From the NCBI GenBank assembly GCA_021155915.1, contig JAJNBE010000007.1, positions 1 through 50,147 on the forward strand: a DNA stretch of 50,147 nucleotides, written 5' to 3'. A program made the translations under genes and the position numbers. The first letter of the stretch is position 1; each line of letters begins with the position of its first letter. This stretch comes from Solimicrobium sp. (GTDB taxonomy: Bacteria > Pseudomonadota > Gammaproteobacteria > Burkholderiales > Burkholderiaceae_D). This document shows positions 46,880 to 50,147 of the stretch, piece after piece. The notes beneath the pieces are model-generated. The model was given only the letters and a program-made list of their open reading frames with translations, was not told the DNA's origin and ran no database searches.

Positions 46880-48111
46880 ATGCAAGCTATTCCTGATCGA
46901 CAATGTATCATTCCCTACCATCCCCACTGCACGTTGGCGGACGCGGGAAAAAAATATGTGGATTGACTTACACACAGCAATTAGAGGAATGGGTGAAGGG
47001 TGCTACTACAGATAGTTACGATTGTTACTTAGCCGTATTTAATGCTCTGCTTGATCTCAAAGTAAATAAATGGGACTGCACAACGATAGAGATCAATTGC
47101 AAGGGGCTTAATAGTCGACCACCCCTTCCCACAGAATTCACGAGAACGATAAAACTAATTTTGGAGGGTCAACCCAATATTCCGTTACGAGCTTTTCTTG
47201 CCGACTTGCCTAACACGGTAAAGGCATTAACCTTTTACGATAATTCGGCTATAACTCAGCTTTCGAGTGAAACATTTTCGGCTAACTACTTTATTAGCGC
47301 ATTACACATCATAAATTGTTCAAACTTTACTCATTTTGTTGGGAAATTTACTGTTGACTTATTGTCGATGACGAACATTAGGGGTAGTACTTTGTCACTT
47401 CGCAAAGATAACTTTCCTGTACTTTCAACTTTAATTTTGAGTGACAACCGCAATCTGACGTCGATCACGGTGAGCGAAAAATTTAATTTGATTCATCTAT
47501 GTATTGAAGGTAATCACAACAAACTTACCACGTTCCCGTCATTTTCTTGTTTAGAGAGTATAACCATTGATTCTTTCGGCCTTGAATCTATCTCAGACTA
47601 TTCCTGGCATGCACTATGGTCCTTTTCCGTATTCACGCTTGTGGAAAATCATCATAAACAAGGCAGATTTACCGCTACCCTTAAATTGATTGAGATGGCG
47701 GAACATATTTTGACCTGCAACATGTTTGGCCATCGTTTTCTAGCTATCAGCGCAACACAGTGCCTTAATGCTTTACTCGGAGAAAGCGCAACAGCTTCCT
47801 TTGGCCCACCCGAACTAGTACTGGGTAAATTATTTTTAAACGGGGTGTTAATTAAGCGGGATGCTAAAAAAGCAAAAAAATTTTTTAAGCTAGCTCTTGC
47901 GCGAAAAAGAAATCCAAAACGGGAGGAAGTTTTAAGGAAAACCATTGAATTTCTTCCACTTTCGGATTTCTACCAAAAGGTACGCCTATTTTCGTTGTCG
48001 GATCAGACAACCATACTTCCTCCCGAATTACATCAGCTCATATTATCTTTAGGATCAGAGAGAATGGAAGCAGGCTTGATTATTAGGCGGCGGGCGCCTG
48101 AATATTGGTAG
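46880..48111 (+). CDS. LRR-like and Sel1-repeat protein needing a -1 shift at an A7 run
   Basis: The best start is ATG 46880 (GGAG 46869-46872, seven-base spacing), giving MQAIPDRQCIIPYHPHCTLA then DAGKK, but that frame stops at TGA 46964-46966. The long frame (from 46903 to 48111) joins it by a -1 shift at A-AAA-AAA (46948-46954), reading on as ICGLTYTQQLEEWV. The body has irregular leucine-rich repeats (~120-235: FPVLSTLILSDNRNLTSI, FNLIHLCIEGNHNKLTTF) and one Sel1-like repeat (~325-355: LGKLFLNGVLIKRDAKKAKK). Both are protein-binding solenoids. Either slippage makes the full product, the gene has lost one A, or translation begins at ATG 46903, which has no ribosome site. Confidence 0.7.
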
Positions 48112-48267
48112 ACAGAAGTAGGGTATGTTGCAAACACCCCTAACTACGAACCCGTCTTCACGGGATCATTGCTACGCATCGGCGGATGCTTGAAGAAAAT
48201 GGATGCGGTGTAGTTTTGGTTGAGTGCATTTGGATTAGCAATAACTAACCTCACTGAAAGGTAATGT

Positions 48268-48570
48268 ATGTTCAAGAAAATGTATGGGATAAATGAAACG
48301 GGTCAAAAGGTAGAGCTGAATTTCAAAAATCTGTTGATCATTACGGAAAATGATAGTCAGCTTGAGATCAACTTGGAAGTTGATGGTCGTGCAGACAAAC
48401 CTGATTTGGCTCTACATATTTGCCACGGTCCACTCGTAGAAATGCCAAGTGGGGATAAGGATACCAAGCTGTTTAAGGCTGTCGAAGGCGGGCGTCATTT
48501 TAGTATTCTTCCTGGAGGAGGTAACCTCATTTATATAAAAGTTGTTCGCCATGAACCAGCTGCGGTTTAG
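48268..48570 (+). CDS. Small hypothetical protein (100 aa)
   Basis: ATG 48268 with AAAGG eight bases upstream. Soluble, beta-rich sequence (VELNFKNLLIITENDSQLEI, GGRHFSILPGGGNLIYIKVV) without signal peptide or membrane segment. Family not recognised. Coding composition and ribosome site support a real gene; it is not in an evident operon. Confidence 0.6.
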   Translation: MFKKMYGINETGQKVELNFKNLLIITENDSQLEINLEVDGRADKPDLALHICHGPLVEMPSGDKDTKLFKAVEGGRHFSILPGGGNLIYIKVVRHEPAAV

Positions 48571-49338
48571 GAAAATTGAGGTTCACTGAGGAACATTGCT
48601 TGCATGATTTTGGCGTGACATAGCGTGACACTTATTTTTATGATTTTTGCGGAAGAGTTAATCGTTACCCATAAGCTTTATTAGAAATGAAAATTTTTAA
48701 ATCGTCATTCACGTGCATTTGTTGGGGATTCAGTGGCTGTTTTAACACTTCTGCTACGCTTATTATCTAATTGGATAATAACAACCTCAGTATGGGTTCC
48801 AGTCGAGTTTGGGGAGGATTCAGGAATGACGTATTAGGCGATCTTCGCAGTCTTAAATTGTCAAAAAGTTTATGCGCCACTAGTTACCCGCCGCACGAGA
48901 AAGATGGCTTCGGCGCAAAATGGGCCGGGGGCTGCGCATAAATAAAAACGTGAGCAGCTAGTAAAACGAATTTTAAAAGCAATAGTAAAGCACCGAGGTC
49001 TAAAATAAAAAAAGTGCGCATAACACTACGAATTATTCTTCGAGAAACGGCGTAAAGATCCCCAGATTGCTTCACCACTAAGAAACGCAAGACCATTCCT
49101 ACATAAAGGCACGGTGCTCTCCACTATATCCGACAAGGTGTTCCCTATAAAATTGACCGGTCGTTTCACCTTTTTCCCTAACGATGACGTTTATCGAGAG
49201 TCAAGGTTAAATTAGATCGACATTTCTGCGGATGTGAAAATCTACTCTATGCATGAGGTGACGATATTTTAATTAGAACAGCATATTGATACATCAACTG
49301 TTGCGAGAATTTTTTCGTCGACACCTACGGAGATATTT
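48571..49338. other. Intergenic region with one doubtful small ORF
   Basis: 768 bp. A short direct repeat GCGTGACATAGCGTGACA lies at ~48613-48630. A minus-strand 70-codon frame (48884-49096) is annotated separately as doubtful. The ribosome site of the next gene (GGAG) is at the end. Confidence 0.4.
48884..49096 (-). CDS. Doubtful 70-residue single-helix membrane protein
   Basis: ATG 49094-49096, with AGGA too close to the start. One strong hydrophobic segment (FFILDLGALLLLLKFVLLAA) after a basic stretch (SRRIIRSVMR), which fits positive-inside orientation. Composition is reasonable, but there is no known family and the ribosome site is poor. It may be a chance frame. Confidence 0.25.
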   Translation of the reverse strand: MVLRFLVVKQSGDLYAVSRRIIRSVMRTFFILDLGALLLLLKFVLLAAHVFIYAQPPAHFAPKPSFSCGG

Positions 49339-49770
49339 ATGAAAAACAAATCAATCATTAGCATTTTATTTTTTTCATGTTTTGTTAGCCCAGCTGTTTT
49401 CGCCGATACTTTTTATTGTCCTGAAGTTACAATCTGCGAAGGCAATGAATTGGCAACGTGCAAGACGGATTCAGCGAGTGAAAATTGGACAATTTCCCAT
49501 GGACCAACTCATGTTGAGCCGGGCAAATATCGTTTTAGCGTTGCCTCTTTTGAAGATGCAGGACCGCTGAATTGCGTTTACACCAATGATGACTCGGTGC
49601 TAGCTGCGACTCCCAACCAGCCCGCTTACCCCCATATAGCTTTTGACTCTACCAATTGGAGGATGGAGCGTTACTTTTTTAATGATAAAACTCATTATTA
49701 TTTCTTCTGCAAAGCCGATTCTGCATCTTGCCCACTAAGCACCGATCCCATTTCGGTGCCAGTAAAGTAA
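49339..49770 (+). CDS. Secreted cysteine-containing small protein
   Basis: 143 residues; GGAG lies upstream of ATG 49339. Cleavable signal peptide MKNKSIISILFFSCFVSPAVFA, with cleavage after AVFA. The mature part (about 120 residues) begins DTFYCPEVTICEGN and holds six Cys (FYCPEV, TICEGN, ATCKTD, LNCVYT, FFCKAD, ASCPLS) able to form three disulphides, so a periplasmic or exported location fits. The layout recalls small secreted proteins common in Legionella-like genomes (DUF3757 type), but I am not sure of the family. Stand-alone gene. Confidence 0.75.
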   Translation: MKNKSIISILFFSCFVSPAVFADTFYCPEVTICEGNELATCKTDSASENWTISHGPTHVEPGKYRFSVASFEDAGPLNCVYTNDDSVLAATPNQPAYPHIAFDSTNWRMERYFFNDKTHYYFFCKADSASCPLSTDPISVPVK

Positions 49771-50147
49771 TGAGTCAAAATTTTTCCCTCGATATGAAAG
49801 CTGGAAGCGACCCATGTATAGCCGCTTCTGGCTTCTCAATTACTCCAACGTTAGAGACCTCTTTTAGAAGTTCCGCAAACTCGACTTGCTAAACTAACCA
49901 GCGACCGCCATATTGGGCTTTCATAGTAAAACAAGGCTATGCGGAAGCCATAATTTGTAAATCTTTTTCTATAATTATCGATGGGTATTCTCCTAAGAGA
50001 ATGCGGGGTTCTCACCTATTACGTGCGGGGGTGCAGGAATGTATTTTCAACCTAGATTCCTCTGTTGGACAGGCTCAAGTGTGCGTTTTTTCGGCTTCCT
50101 GGTAAGGCGCGACGACGCGGCAACCTGTATGTTGCAAGGAGGAGCAA
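49771..50147. other. Right-edge non-coding DNA
   Basis: 377 bp after the last gene. Apart from the hairpin at 49798-49834, nothing is recognised. The final ~60 bases are more GC-rich (GGCGCGACGACGCGGCAACC, then TGTATGTTGCAAGG) and may belong to a feature continuing beyond the window. Confidence 0.4.
49798..49834. terminator. Hairpin after the secreted protein gene, possible terminator
   Basis: AAGCTGGAAGCG and CGCTTCTGGCTT form a 12-bp stem with two mismatched positions and a 13-base loop, 27 bases after the stop codon. The T-run after it is weak (CTCAATTACT), so it may be a weak or factor-dependent terminator, or just a hairpin. Confidence 0.35.

Noticed and set aside
1..50147. CRISPR arrays, tRNA or rRNA genes
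   Set aside because: No regularly spaced identical repeats, no cloverleaf with a T-loop GGTTCGAATCC-type sequence, and no rRNA-like stretches were recognised on either strand.

Overview
The window is a stretch of gammaproteobacterial chromosome dominated by a hybrid non-ribosomal peptide/polyketide gene cluster (about 5.05-37.04 kb). On both sides lie AT-richer accessory regions with the look of an intracellular, Legionellales-like bacterium: an F-box/leucine-rich-repeat gene split by a frameshift, a large F-box repeat protein, an LRR plus Sel1-repeat protein, a LuxR-type response regulator and IS remnants. The taxonomic guess is an inference from gene content; no rRNA or other marker gene is present.

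Left flank (1-5.05 kb): the C-terminal part of an IS5-type transposase cut by the window edge; a two-frame F-box/LRR gene; a 57-residue ORF; a small two-helix membrane protein; a REC-LuxR regulator; then about 1.2 kb of apparently decayed DNA.

Biosynthetic cluster (5.05-37.04 kb): an amidase-signature enzyme; a three-module NRPS (C-A-T x3; codes read by eye as Gly-like, Thr and Val-like); a KS-AT-ACP polyketide synthase whose AT domain has lost its catalytic serine; SbnA- and SbnB-like enzymes that make L-2,3-diaminopropionate (L-Dap); a one-module NRPS with an acidic, Dap/Dab-type code; a final NRPS module whose adenylation domain is interrupted by a complete GNAT-like domain; a 206-residue unknown protein; an ABC-F ATPase; an SRPBCC-like protein; and a protein with a C-terminal 2OG-Fe(II) oxygenase-like region. 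On the opposite strand and converging on these are three overlapping genes: a MATE exporter, a ParB/SbnI/SerK-like free-serine kinase and a type II thioesterase. The serine kinase (O-phosphoserine), SbnA and SbnB together form a complete local L-Dap supply route. If collinear, the line would build Gly-Thr-Val(like)-C2-Dap-X. No in-line thioesterase or reductase is present, so release must use a free-standing enzyme. The ABC-F protein and MATE pump suggest a bioactive, possibly ribosome-directed product.

Two intergenic gaps inside the cluster are homologous 320- and 380-bp MITE-like elements with 23-bp imperfect terminal inverted repeats. A second repeat pair flanks the MATE-kinase-thioesterase block.

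Right flank (37.04-50.15 kb): decayed DNA, a beta-propeller lipoprotein, an RDD membrane protein, a frameshifted small gene, a RimJ/RimL-type acetyltransferase, the 859-residue F-box repeat protein, an LRR/Sel1 protein whose well-placed start needs a -1 shift at an A7 run, and small hypothetical or secreted proteins. No rRNA, tRNA or CRISPR was recognised.
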